From the NCBI GenBank assembly GCA_015075165.1, contig JABTUY010000001.1, forward strand, positions 992,001 through 1,056,000: DNA of 64,000 bases, in the 5' to 3' direction. The notes under the pieces were generated by a model. The model did no database searches, was not told the origin of the DNA, and saw nothing but the letters and a program-made list of their open reading frames with translations. Numbering within the stretch: position 1 is the first letter of the stretch; the number at the start of each line of letters is the position of its first letter. This document shows, in pieces, positions 15,776 to 24,800 of the stretch. The DNA comes from Ideonella sp. (GTDB taxonomy: Bacteria; Pseudomonadota; Gammaproteobacteria; Burkholderiales; Burkholderiaceae_C). The position numbers and the translations under genes are program-made.

Positions 15776-17377
15776 TCACTGCAACTTGTATTCGGTCAGC
15801 TCGAAGGTGGTCGACTGCCGCTCGCGGCCGGCCTGCGCGCTGACTTCGTACTTGACGATGCGCCGCGCCGCGGGCGCGTACCACAGCACGTAGCGCGTGC
15901 TCACCCCGCCGCGCGCGCCCGAGTGGCCGCTGAGCACCAGCTTCTGCGCGCGAAAGCGCCCGGCGGTGACGACGACCTCCTCCTCGCCCTGCCACTCGGG
16001 CTTCAGCGTCAGGCTGACCGCGCCCACCGTGCGCCGCTGCGGCCCGATCGCCGCGGCCGGCCGCTCGGCCGCCTGCAGGTACGGTGCGAACTCCGGCGGC
16101 GCGGCGTCCCAATCGGGCAGCGGGTTGAACGCCGGCTTCAGCCCGACGTGGGTGGTGCGCACCTTGCCGTCGACGGTGGTGGTCCACGATTCGCCGATGC
16201 CGTCGGCGTCCACCGACTCGACGCGCGCGGTCACGAAGAGGTCGCCGAAGCGGTACTGGTCGGTGACCCGGTAGCGCCAGGTGTCGCCCACGCGCGGCAT
16301 CAGGTCGGCCGGCGTCGGGTGCGCGGCCACCGGCGCCGACAGCGCGGCGATGCGCTGCTGCGCGATGGCCACGAAGCGGCCGCCCGGATACTGGCGCAGG
16401 TAGGCGCGGAAGTCGTCGGCGCGGGTCGAGGCCTGCACGCCGGTCCAGAACGCCGTCTCGGCCGCCAGGCCATCGTCGCCGGCGGGCGCCGCCGGTGCGG
16501 TGGCATTGATGCCGGGCACGAAGGCGAACTCGCCCACCAGCGACGAGTGCTCCCACGGCACCTGCAGCCGTTGCGTCTCGCGTACCACCGCCTCGCGCAC
16601 GCGGCGGAACATCAGCTCCACCGGCAGCCCGGGCACCAGCAACTGCTTGGCCAGTTGCTCGGTGTAGATGCTGTTGGTCTTGGCACCGAGGTTGTCGGGC
16701 GCCTGCTTGCCCGGCGCGGTGGCAAATGCCAGCAGCGTGCCCACCGGCGCATCCATCTGCGCCAGGCCCTGCCGGCCGCTGCCCGACGTGCGACCGGCGA
16801 ACGGGTTGTCGCGACAGGCGTCGAGGATCACGATGTTGACGCGGCTCCTGGCCTGCGACATGCGATCGAGAAAGAACGACAGGTCCATCGCCTGCAGCGG
16901 CACGTCGGCCTCGGTGCGCAGCTGCGCGTCGACCGGAATCAGGAAGTTGTGGTCGCGCAGCTGCAGGCCGTGGCCGGCGTAGTACAGCACCGCCACCGTG
17001 TTGGGCGTCAGCTGCGCGCCGAACTCCTGCAGCGCGGCGACCATGCCGTTGCGGTCGAGGTTCTCGCGCAGCGCCACCTTGAAGCCGGCCTGCGTCAGCC
17101 GCGACGCGATCAGCCGCGCGTCGTGCACCGGGTTGTCCAGCGGCGCCAGCTGGTAGGCGGCGTTGCCAATCACCAGTGCGACGCGGTCCTCGGCCAGCGA
17201 CGCCGCGCGAGCGGGGGCCGGCGGCGCGGCCGCCTGCGGTTGGGCCTGCGCCGGCAGCGGCCCGGTGAACAGCGCCACCAGCACGCCCAGCACGCCCAGC
17301 ACGCACATCGCGCCCCATGCACCCAGTGCAGCGGCGAGCGTGGCGAAGATCGAACGGCGACGGCCCATGCCCCGCAT
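15776..17377 (-). CDS. Caspase-like (peptidase C14) protein with extra C-terminal domain
   Basis: About 533 residues: an N-terminal hydrophobic segment or signal (FATLAAALGAWGAMCVLGVL) ending near PAQAQ, a caspase-like p20 domain (RVALVIGNAAYQLAPLDNPV, catalytic His136 in YYAGHG, catalytic Cys188 in DACRDNPF), and about 250 residues of unassigned, beta-rich C-terminus with GDTWRYRVTDQYRFGD. The signal implies action in the periplasm or at the membrane. Bacterial C14 proteins usually cut after Arg/Lys or Asp; the substrate is unknown, though cleavage of an envelope protein or secreted peptide would fit. ATG 17377 has GGATGG upstream; ATG 17368 and 17386 are alternatives. A second C14 protein is at 30289. 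Confidence 0.85.
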   Translation of the reverse strand: MRGMGRRRSIFATLAAALGAWGAMCVLGVLGVLVALFTGPLPAQAQPQAAAPPAPARAASLAEDRVALVIGNAAYQLAPLDNPVHDARLIASRLTQAGFKVALRENLDRNGMVAALQEFGAQLTPNTVAVLYYAGHGLQLRDHNFLIPVDAQLRTEADVPLQAMDLSFFLDRMSQARSRVNIVILDACRDNPFAGRTSGSGRQGLAQMDAPVGTLLAFATAPGKQAPDNLGAKTNSIYTEQLAKQLLVPGLPVELMFRRVREAVVRETQRLQVPWEHSSLVGEFAFVPGINATAPAAPAGDDGLAAETAFWTGVQASTRADDFRAYLRQYPGGRFVAIAQQRIAALSAPVAAHPTPADLMPRVGDTWRYRVTDQYRFGDLFVTARVESVDADGIGESWTTTVDGKVRTTHVGLKPAFNPLPDWDAAPPEFAPYLQAAERPAAAIGPQRRTVGAVSLTLKPEWQGEEEVVVTAGRFRAQKLVLSGHSGARGGVSTRYVLWYAPAARRIVKYEVSAQAGRERQSTTFELTEYKLQ

Positions 17378-17435
17378 CGTAGCCATCCGCCGCGCGGCGT
17401 CGCCGGTGGTGCCGCGCGGCCCGCGGCGCGCCGGC

Positions 17436-18068
17436 TCAACCGCCACCGTGCTGGCCGCCGTCGTGCAGCAGCGCGTCGAACGCTGCCCCCGTCGGCAGCG
17501 CGGAGCAGCAGACGAAGTCGGATTCGTGCTGCGCGCCTTCGCACCACCACGCGCTGCGCGGCGGCGGCCGGCGCGTGGCGAGCGCGTGCGGCAGGAGCCC
17601 GGGTTGCGCTAGCTGCGACGCCGCAACCGGAGCGGAGGCTGCCGCGGGCAACAGCCGCAGCGCCTGCTCGAGCGCGTCGACGCCGAACGCCGGGTCGAGC
17701 ACCTGCCGCGCCACCGCGTCGGCCGCATCGAGCCAGGCGCGCTGCGCCCACGCATCGGCCAGCTCGCCGCGGCCGGCCAGCGGCCGCGCCAGCGTGAACG
17801 GAAAGTGCCGGCCCGCCGCATCGACGCTCGGCATCAGCAGGCCGAGCCAGGCCTCGGCCGTCAGCAGCCCGGCGGCCAGCCAGAAGCGGCGCACCGGCGC
17901 CACCAGGAACGCGGCCAGCCAGGCGTCGTCGCCGAGCGCGGCGCGCGAGCGCACCAGCTCGTGCTGCAGCCAGTCGTCCCACTGCGCGAGCCAGTGCGGC
18001 GGCAGCCGGCGCGACGCGAAATCGCCCAGCGCCGGCATCTTGCCGAACCAGCCGGCGGGCTCAGTCAT
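17436..18068 (-). CDS. tagF: TagF (ImpM/BMA_A0400 family) type VI secretion-associated regulator
   Basis: A 210-residue cytoplasmic protein opening with the TagF signature WFGKMPALGDFASRRLP, followed by HWLAQWDDWL and a family-typical core (RFWLAAGLLTAEAWLGLLMPSVDAAGRHFPF). In type VI systems TagF is a post-translational repressor of assembly that works with FHA proteins. The short C-terminal tail (HDGGQHGGG) is Gly/His rich. It lies 36 bases downstream of tssM and 58 bases upstream of the caspase gene, within the - strand operon. Its presence without sheath genes is notable. Confidence 0.88.
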   Translation of the reverse strand: MTEPAGWFGKMPALGDFASRRLPPHWLAQWDDWLQHELVRSRAALGDDAWLAAFLVAPVRRFWLAAGLLTAEAWLGLLMPSVDAAGRHFPFTLARPLAGRGELADAWAQRAWLDAADAVARQVLDPAFGVDALEQALRLLPAAASAPVAASQLAQPGLLPHALATRRPPPRSAWWCEGAQHESDFVCCSALPTGAAFDALLHDGGQHGGG

Positions 18069-18104
18069 GTCGCCCCCTGCGCACGGGCGCGAGCGGCCGC
18101 GCGA

Positions 18105-21100
18105 TCACAGCCGCTTCGGACACTGGAACTGCTCCAGCTCGGGCAGGTTGATCGCCAGCGGGCCGTGCGCGGCATGCGCCTCCAAGCGCACCTTGCGCCC
18201 TTCGATGTCGAACACCAGCACCGCGCGCCCACCCGACGCGGGCTCGATGCGCACGCGTTCGAACAGGTGCAGCAGCGACCACGGACCCTCGAACGCGAAG
18301 CGGCTGCCGCTGCTGGCGCCGGGCGCCAGCGCCTGCAGCTCGATGCGACCGCTGCCGTCGCCGGGCCATTGCAGTGTCTGCACGCCGCGCGTGTCGCGCG
18401 CGAAGCGCAGCGGCCGGCCGTCGATGTCGAGCACGAGCTGGCCGATGCCCGGGTCCATCTGCAGCAGGCGCAGCTCGATGCGCACGCCGAACTGGCGGCC
18501 ACCATCGGCGAAGAACGCCGAGCGGATCGCCTGCGCGCGCTGGAACGGCAGCAGCGCGTCGGCGAGACGGGCATCGACCCCCTTGGGATCGGAGGCTCTC
18601 GCAGCGGAGGCTCTCGCACCGACGGGCTTCGCATCGGCCGATTCCTCGTCGCTGGTCTTGCCGGCCGGCGCGCGCACGCTCCACGGCCGCGCCGTGGTGT
18701 CGACCCAGCCGGCCAAGTGGCGCTGGAAGAAGCCGTCGAGCACCCCGCCGCCGCCGAAGGTGCGCACGAACTCGTCGCGCGTCATCTCCTGCGTGGCCTG
18801 GCGCGCAACCGGGTAGCGACCATCGACGGCCTTGCTGCACGCCGGCGTCACCTCGGCGGCGAGCTGCCGGCTCCACGGCCCGCGCAGCGCACCGAGCGCC
18901 AGCGTCGATTGCGCCGCGGCCCACTGCTGCAGCATCGACTGCAGTGGCTCGGGTGCCGCGGCTGCCGCGTCGGCCAGGCCACGCAGCGCGTCGCCCGGTG
19001 GGGCCGCGGCCTTGCGCGCGATCGCGTCGTCGATCGCCGCCAGCTGCACCGCCGCGCGCCCCCACGCCGCCTGCAGCGCCTCGATGCGCGGCGGCGTGTC
19101 GTCGAGATAGCGGCGCAGCGCGTCGAGCTCCCGGGTCGCGCCTGCGGTATCGGCGCCGGGCGCCGCGCCCGTCGGGGTCGCCGCTACGGCCACCGGGCCC
19201 ATGTCGCGCATCACCGCGGTCAGCAACGCCAGCAACGGCGAGTCGGCGCGCGACAGTGCCTGCGCCTGTTCGGCGGCGCCGGCCAGCGTGGACACCGGCT
19301 GCAGCATCAGATCGTCGACCAACGCGTCCCACGCCTGCACGCGCTCGGCGGCGAACTGCGCCACGATGCCGTCGACCAGCTGCGCGCGTGTGCCGTCGGC
19401 CGGCGTCGTCGGCACGCCGAGCACCCAGCCCGCTTCGCCGTCGAGCTGGCGCACGCCGTCGGCCACGCGCGCGCGCAGGCCGGCCTGGCCGGCGCGCGTG
19501 TACAGCGCGCTGACGCCGGTTTCGAGTGGCACGCCGCTGGCGCGTGCCAGCACCTTGCGCGCGGCCGGCAGCGCGGCCGCGTCGATCGACAACGGCACGC
19601 TGGCGGCGCCGGCATCGGCCTGGCGCAAGCGCACCAGCACGCGCTGCGCCAGCGGCACTGCGCTCACCTGCTGCCGCGTCGCGGCGACGAGTTGCGCATC
19701 GGCCCTCGACGGCGCCCCGACCTCGCCGCTGGCCAGCAGCCGCTCGACATGCTCGCGCAAGGCGCGTTGCAGCGGCGGCGAGCCGGGCGGCGCCACGCCG
19801 CGGGTGCGATCGGCGAGCAGGTCGGCGAGCAGGTAGCTGCGCAGTGCGGCGGCGTCGAAGTGCGTGCCGCCGAACAGCATCAGGTAGGCCTTCAGCGCCT
19901 CGTAGCCGCTGGTCAGCAGCTCGCTGCCGCCGCTGTGCAACCGCTGTTCGAGCCGCCGCGCGAGGCGCTGCACCAGCGCCTCGCGCAGCAGGTGGTGGTA
20001 GGTGTCTTGGGCGGCGGCGAGCACGTCGGCCTGCTGGCCGAGCCCGAGCAGCGCGGCGCGCGAGCGGTCGCCGCGCGCACCGGCGCCCACCAGCGCCCAC
20101 GCGCCGTCGAGCAGCGGCACCATCGGCGCCAGCGCGTCGGCCGGTGCGGCCTTCACCGCCGCGGCCTGCACCTGCAGCTGCCGGCCGGCGTCGGCGGCGC
20201 CGGCCAGCAGCGCCGCGCTGCGCCGATACTCGACGCCGGCCCAGGCCAGCAGCGCCACCGTGGCGAGCGCGCTCAGTGCCACCACGCCGCCGTGCAGCCA
20301 GGCGCGCTGCCGCTCCCAGCGGCGGTTGGTGCCGGCCAGCCCCGCCTCGCCGAGAATCACCTCGCGCAGCAGCCGGGTCACGAAGTACGCGCGGCCGCTC
20401 GGCCGCCCCGGCGGCAGCATGCGGTGCGCCAGACCGAGCGCACGCGACAGCGCACCGAGCGCGCGGTCCATCGGCGAGCCCTCCTGCGTGGCGCTGGTGA
20501 AGTACACGCCGCGCAGCAACGGCAGCGGGCGCGCGCCGCCGGCCTCGAACGTGGCCTGCAGCATCTCCGACAACGCCTCGCGCAGCACGCGCCACTGCTG
20601 CGGAAAACCGAACAGCGCGTTGCGGCGCTCGCGGTCGCGCTCGTCGTGCAGCCGCTCGATCAGGCAGTCGTGCAGCGACTTCTCCAGTGCGACGAGTTCA
20701 CTCGACAATCGCGTCAGCGACCCCGCGTCGGGCTCGCCGCCGGCCGCCAGCGGCAGCGTGGCGCCCCATACCTGCGCGCGCTCGTCCTTGTCGAAGTCCG
20801 CGAAGAACTCGGCAAACCCCGCCAGCAGGTCGCACTTGGTGACCATCACGTAGATCGGGAAGCGGATGCCCAGCTGCGCGTGCAGCTCCTCGATGCGCTC
20901 GCGCATCTCGCGCGCCAGCGTGCGGCGCTTGTCGGCGTCGGGCTGCAGCAGGTCGGTGGCGCTGAGTGTCAGCAGCACGCCGTTGATCGGCTGGCGCGGC
21001 CGGTGCTGCCGCAGCAGGCGCAAGAAGCCGAGCCAGGCGGCGCGGTCGGCCTCGCGGTAGCTGTCTTGCGTGGTGTAGCGCCCGGCGGTGTCGATCAGCA

Positions 21101-21716
21101 CCGCATCGCGGGTGAACCACCAGTCGCAGTTGCGCGTGCCGCCGGCGCCGCGCAGCGCCTTGGGGCCGATCTCGGCAGCGAACGGAAACTCCAGCCCCGA
21201 GTTGACGATGGTGGTGGTCTTGCCGGCGCCGGGCGCACCGATCACGATGTACCACGGCAGCTCGTACACATAGGGTCGCCGCCGCAGCCAGCCCAGGAAT
21301 GCGCCCTTGCCGCCGATCGGCCGCTTGCGCAGCACCTGCAGCGCCTGCGCGAAGCGCTGGCCGATCACCGCCACCTCGGGCGCGCCCGGCGCGGCGGCCG
21401 GCGTGGTGGCCGGCGCCGACGATGACGCTGCGGCGCGCGCCGCCCCCTGGTGTGGCGACGCGGCCGCCGCCGCGGGCAGCAGGCCGTCGAGCATCTGCCG
21501 GTTGCGCCGCGATGCCGCTAGCGCACGCCACGCCAGCTGCGCAACGAACAGCAGCAGCACAACCCCGATGGCGACGACGCGTGCGCGCTCGCTGGCCAGC
21601 GGCGCGCGGCCGGCGATGCTCAACAACGGCCCGGCGAACCACACCAACGCGCCAGCCGCGTACAGGCCGAGCGCGATCAGCAGCGCGCGCAAGTGGGTGG
21701 TGAGATCAGCGCGCAT
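18105..21716 (-). CDS. tssM: TssM (IcmF/VasK family) inner-membrane ATPase-like protein
   Basis: A 1203-residue protein with two N-terminal membrane helices (about 10-30 and 46-66), a cytoplasmic NTPase-like domain with Walker A GAPGAGKTT (160-168) and DTAGRY, a further membrane helix near 440 (VVALSALATVALLAWAGVEY), and a large periplasmic region ending with the IcmF C-terminal domain. TssM with TssL and TssJ forms the type VI membrane complex; here TssL is the upstream gene, but no TssJ lipoprotein is recognisable in the window. Length agrees with full-length TssM (about 1,100-1,300). A GC-rich repeat lies in the gap from the tssL stop. Confidence 0.95.
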   Translation of the reverse strand: MRADLTTHLRALLIALGLYAAGALVWFAGPLLSIAGRAPLASERARVVAIGVVLLLFVAQLAWRALAASRRNRQMLDGLLPAAAAASPHQGAARAAASSSAPATTPAAAPGAPEVAVIGQRFAQALQVLRKRPIGGKGAFLGWLRRRPYVYELPWYIVIGAPGAGKTTTIVNSGLEFPFAAEIGPKALRGAGGTRNCDWWFTRDAVLIDTAGRYTTQDSYREADRAAWLGFLRLLRQHRPRQPINGVLLTLSATDLLQPDADKRRTLAREMRERIEELHAQLGIRFPIYVMVTKCDLLAGFAEFFADFDKDERAQVWGATLPLAAGGEPDAGSLTRLSSELVALEKSLHDCLIERLHDERDRERRNALFGFPQQWRVLREALSEMLQATFEAGGARPLPLLRGVYFTSATQEGSPMDRALGALSRALGLAHRMLPPGRPSGRAYFVTRLLREVILGEAGLAGTNRRWERQRAWLHGGVVALSALATVALLAWAGVEYRRSAALLAGAADAGRQLQVQAAAVKAAPADALAPMVPLLDGAWALVGAGARGDRSRAALLGLGQQADVLAAAQDTYHHLLREALVQRLARRLEQRLHSGGSELLTSGYEALKAYLMLFGGTHFDAAALRSYLLADLLADRTRGVAPPGSPPLQRALREHVERLLASGEVGAPSRADAQLVAATRQQVSAVPLAQRVLVRLRQADAGAASVPLSIDAAALPAARKVLARASGVPLETGVSALYTRAGQAGLRARVADGVRQLDGEAGWVLGVPTTPADGTRAQLVDGIVAQFAAERVQAWDALVDDLMLQPVSTLAGAAEQAQALSRADSPLLALLTAVMRDMGPVAVAATPTGAAPGADTAGATRELDALRRYLDDTPPRIEALQAAWGRAAVQLAAIDDAIARKAAAPPGDALRGLADAAAAAPEPLQSMLQQWAAAQSTLALGALRGPWSRQLAAEVTPACSKAVDGRYPVARQATQEMTRDEFVRTFGGGGVLDGFFQRHLAGWVDTTARPWSVRAPAGKTSDEESADAKPVGARASAARASDPKGVDARLADALLPFQRAQAIRSAFFADGGRQFGVRIELRLLQMDPGIGQLVLDIDGRPLRFARDTRGVQTLQWPGDGSGRIELQALAPGASSGSRFAFEGPWSLLHLFERVRIEPASGGRAVLVFDIEGRKVRLEAHAAHGPLAINLPELEQFQCPKRL

Positions 21717-21804
21717 GGCGATGTGGCGCCGAACGCCCTGCTTCGTCAGCCCGAGCGGCGGTCACGGAGTGACGATTTCGGTCCAATCCAAGCAGACACC
21801 GCGG

Positions 21805-21872
21805 ATCCGGCTTCGCCGGTCCGCCGGTGTCGCCCCCCGGAGGGAGGCGCCGCAGGCGCTTCGGGGGGGTCA
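21805..21872. repeat. REP-like GC-rich palindromic element abutting the tssL stop codon
   Basis: CCGGC-TTC-GCCGG (21807-21819), then a run CGCCCCCCGGAGGGAGGCGCC...AGGCGC and a G-run ending exactly in the TCA that is the tssL stop. The same order of blocks recurs at 33841-33929, again ending at the TCA stop of a - strand gene. The two look like members of one dispersed family and may act as terminators. Confidence 0.6.
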
Positions 21873-23267
21873 TATCTCGGGTCGCGGCAACAGCAGCACG
21901 ATCTCGACGCGCCGGTTGCGTGCGCGAGCGGCGGCACTGCCGTTGGCCACGCGCGGCTCGGTGTCGGCGCGCCCCTCGGCGCGCACGCGTGCGGCGCCAA
22001 GGCCTTGCTCGACCAGCACCAGTGCCACCGCCTGCGCCCGCTCGCGCGACAGGTGCCAGTTCGACGGGAAGCGCAGCGTCTGCAGCGGCTGGTCGTCGGT
22101 GTGGCCCACCACCTCGATCAGCCCCTGCAGGCCGCCCAGTGCCCGCGCGACGCGGCCCAGGCGCTCGCGCTGCGCCGGCAGCAGCTGCGCGCTGCCCGGC
22201 GCGAACAGCGCATCGGCCGGCAACGTGACGATCGAGCGCTGCGGCTGGTCGCTGACCTCGAGCGCACCGGCGGCAAGGTCGCTCGCGAGCAGCGGCGCCA
22301 CGCGCGGCCTGACGCGCGCCGTGGTCGCCGTGGTCGCCGGCGGCGCTCCCGCCAGGCCCGCGCTCACCTGGTGCAGTTGCTGCAGCAGCGGCGCGGCGCG
22401 GTCGCTCAGCCGCATCGACATCCAGGTCAGTGCGCTGAAGACCACCGCAGCCGCCACCGCCAGCGGCAACCACCACGGCACGAGCGCGAAGCTCGGCGCG
22501 CGGCTGCGCACGCCGGCCCAGTGCTGCGACAGCGTGCGTGCACCCGTGCCCGCCGCGGGTGCCGCCGGCCGCAGCAGCTCGCGCAGCCGCGCCGACCACT
22601 CATCGAGCTCGGCGCGGCCGTTGCGCCGCTGCGCGTAGCGCCCCTGCAGGCCGAGCGCGATGCAGACGTCGAACAGCTCGAGCAACGGCGCATTGGTGGT
22701 CGCGTCGGCGATCAGGTGCTCGAGCAGTTCGAACACCTTGTCGGCGCCGGATGCATCCTCGTGGAACTCCTGCAGCAGGCCGCGAGCGCCCGCCGGCGCA
22801 TCGACGCCCCAAGGGGTCGACGCGATCGCCTCATCGATGAAGGTACACAGCAGGTAGCGCGCAGCCGCGACCTGCGGCCGGCCGATACCGCCGGCGCGCG
22901 CTTGCTCCTCGAACTCGCCGATCAGACGCAACAACTGGCGCTGCAGGCCCGGCCGGTCGCCATGGTGACTGGTGGCGCGCAATTGCCCGCACAGCGCGAG
23001 CAGCGGCCCGGCCGCCACCAGCAGCGGATTGATGCCGACCACCAGGCGTTGCAGCTTCGCGGCCTGGTCCGCCGACGGCGCCGGCGCGGCCGGCGCTGCG
23101 ATCGCCGTGGTGGCAGCCGCAGCCCTGGCCGCGCGGCCGCCGGGTCGCGGGATCAGCAGCGTGCGCTCGGGGTCGGGCTCGCCGGCCAGCACGGTGCGAT
23201 CGTCGGGGCCGATCGCAGTCGGGTCGGCCGGCGGATGAGCGGCAGCGGAGCGGCCGTGCGCGGTCAT
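21870..23267 (-). CDS. tssL: TssL (DotU) with C-terminal OmpA-like peptidoglycan-binding domain
   Basis: A 465-residue protein: disordered Ala/Pro-rich start, a DotU helical domain (about 70-250; NPLLVAAGPLLALCGQLR, ARYLLCTFIDEAIASTPWG, FDVCIALGLQGRYA), a membrane helix (WWLPLAVAAAVVFSALTW, about 295-315) and an OmpA-like domain (about 350-460; VVGHTDDQPLQTLRFPSNWH, LSRERAQAV, RNRRVEIVL). It anchors TssM to peptidoglycan in type VI systems. ATG 23267 is preferred because it starts just after the kinase stop (37 bases); a longer frame to 23384 would overlap the kinase. Confidence 0.93.
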   Translation of the reverse strand: MTAHGRSAAAHPPADPTAIGPDDRTVLAGEPDPERTLLIPRPGGRAARAAAATTAIAAPAAPAPSADQAAKLQRLVVGINPLLVAAGPLLALCGQLRATSHHGDRPGLQRQLLRLIGEFEEQARAGGIGRPQVAAARYLLCTFIDEAIASTPWGVDAPAGARGLLQEFHEDASGADKVFELLEHLIADATTNAPLLELFDVCIALGLQGRYAQRRNGRAELDEWSARLRELLRPAAPAAGTGARTLSQHWAGVRSRAPSFALVPWWLPLAVAAAVVFSALTWMSMRLSDRAAPLLQQLHQVSAGLAGAPPATTATTARVRPRVAPLLASDLAAGALEVSDQPQRSIVTLPADALFAPGSAQLLPAQRERLGRVARALGGLQGLIEVVGHTDDQPLQTLRFPSNWHLSRERAQAVALVLVEQGLGAARVRAEGRADTEPRVANGSAAARARNRRVEIVLLLPRPEI

Positions 23268-23304
23268 CGAAATCTCGGCAGCGGACGGTTCAGGTAGGCC
23301 AGCG

Positions 23305-24777
23305 TCAGACTTCGACGAAGCCCACCTCGCGCATGAAGCGCTCACGCGACGCGTCACTGTCGAAATGGTTGGCCACCGCGGCAAAGAACTCGCGCCGGCT
23401 GGTGCCGGCGGCGGCCGCGCGCTTGGCCACCACCTTGCCGATCGGGCCGATGTAGCCGATCAGCAAGCGCGTGGCGCGCTCGAGCTCGGCCGGCGTCAAC
23501 GCATCGCCCGGTCGCGTGCCCGCACTGGCTGCGGTCAGCGCGGTACCCTCGGCCACCCTCGGCGCGGCGCGCGGCGTGGTCATCGGCTTGCCGAGCACCG
23601 CACGCGCGAACGCCGAGCGCTCCTGCAGGTCGTCGATGGCCGGCATCAGCGCGCCCACCAGCGATTCGAGATCCTTGTGCTCCTTGGCGGCGCGACGCAC
23701 CAGCACCTTGGCCACCGGGCCGACGTACTTGGCGATCTCGACCTCGACACCGGCCAGCACCACGCTGCTCCAGCCGGTGGGCGGCGGCGCGCTCGAGCTC
23801 GACACCGAGAAGGTCTTCGGCAACGACGGCGTGCCGGGGTCGGGGTCGGCCACCTGGCGCTTGCGGTGCGTGACGATCGTCGCCTCGGAGATGGTGTTGG
23901 CCACCGGTTGCGCGTAGGCATCGAGGATCGCGCTGCGGAACTCGGCCGCGCTCTGGTAGCGGTCGGCCGGCGCCTTGGTGATCGCACGCGCGACGATCGC
24001 GTCGTACTGCGGCCAGCGGTGGGCCGGGTCGACCGCCGACGCCGGCTCCGGATCGTGGTAGCAGACGTCGTGCATGATCGCCTCGGGGCCGCCGCGGAAC
24101 GGCGACTTGCGTGCCAGCAGCTGATAGAACAACACGCCGGCGGCGAAGATGTCGAGCCGGTGGTCGACCTTGCCGCCGAGGTACAGCTCGGGGGCGATGT
24201 AGCCCGGCGTGCCCATGATCACGTTGGTGCGCGTGCGGTCGGCGTTCTCGAGCCGGGCGATGCCGAAGTCGGTGAGCTTGATGCGGCCGTTGCTCATCAC
24301 CATGATGTTGGCCGGCTTGATGTCGCGGTGCCACACGGTGGCCGAGTGCGCGTAGTGCAGCGCGTCGAGCAGCTGCGACATGATGCTGACCGTGTCCTGC
24401 TCGTCGAACGTGGTGCCGTTGGCGATGTAGTCGCGCAGGTTGTTGCCCTCGACGAACTCCATCGCGATGAACGCGTAGTGCGCGTCCTCGCCGTACTCGT
24501 AGACCGAGACGATGCCCGGGTGGCTGAGCGCGCCGGCGGCCTGGGCCTCGCGCTGGAAGCGGCTCGACAGCGTGTCGTTGGCCTGCGGCACCTGCGCCGC
24601 CGACGACGGCAGGCTGGCCTCGTCGTCTTCCAGCAGCTCCTTGCGGATGGTCTTGATGGCCACCGGCCGCTTGATGACCGGGTCGTAGCCCTTGAAGACG
24701 ATCCCCATCGCGCCGCGGCCGACCACACCGGTGATCGGGTACTTGCCGAGGCGCTCGGGGACTTTCAACGTGGCCAT
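23305..24777 (-). CDS. Ser/Thr protein kinase with tandem C-terminal helical repeats
   Basis: A 490-residue soluble Hanks-type kinase: glycine loop VGRGAMGIVFKG (19-30), Lys42, HRDIKPAN (150-157), DFG (170-172), APE (195-197). No membrane helix is present. After a linker, two similar blocks of about 55 residues end the protein: EIAKYVGPVAKVLVRRAAKE (near 350) and LLIGYIGPIGKVVAKRAAAA (near 440), each followed by a helical segment. They resemble the DUF8082-type module seen in other signalling proteins (family name from memory). In type VI loci such a kinase (PpkA) phosphorylates an FHA protein; here both FHA proteins (11679, 26892) are plausible targets and PP2C (5534) the opposing enzyme. 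Confidence 0.93.
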   Translation of the reverse strand: MATLKVPERLGKYPITGVVGRGAMGIVFKGYDPVIKRPVAIKTIRKELLEDDEASLPSSAAQVPQANDTLSSRFQREAQAAGALSHPGIVSVYEYGEDAHYAFIAMEFVEGNNLRDYIANGTTFDEQDTVSIMSQLLDALHYAHSATVWHRDIKPANIMVMSNGRIKLTDFGIARLENADRTRTNVIMGTPGYIAPELYLGGKVDHRLDIFAAGVLFYQLLARKSPFRGGPEAIMHDVCYHDPEPASAVDPAHRWPQYDAIVARAITKAPADRYQSAAEFRSAILDAYAQPVANTISEATIVTHRKRQVADPDPGTPSLPKTFSVSSSSAPPPTGWSSVVLAGVEVEIAKYVGPVAKVLVRRAAKEHKDLESLVGALMPAIDDLQERSAFARAVLGKPMTTPRAAPRVAEGTALTAASAGTRPGDALTPAELERATRLLIGYIGPIGKVVAKRAAAAGTSRREFFAAVANHFDSDASRERFMREVGFVEV

Positions 24778-24800
24778 GACGGTCGGGGTGGGCCGGCTCT

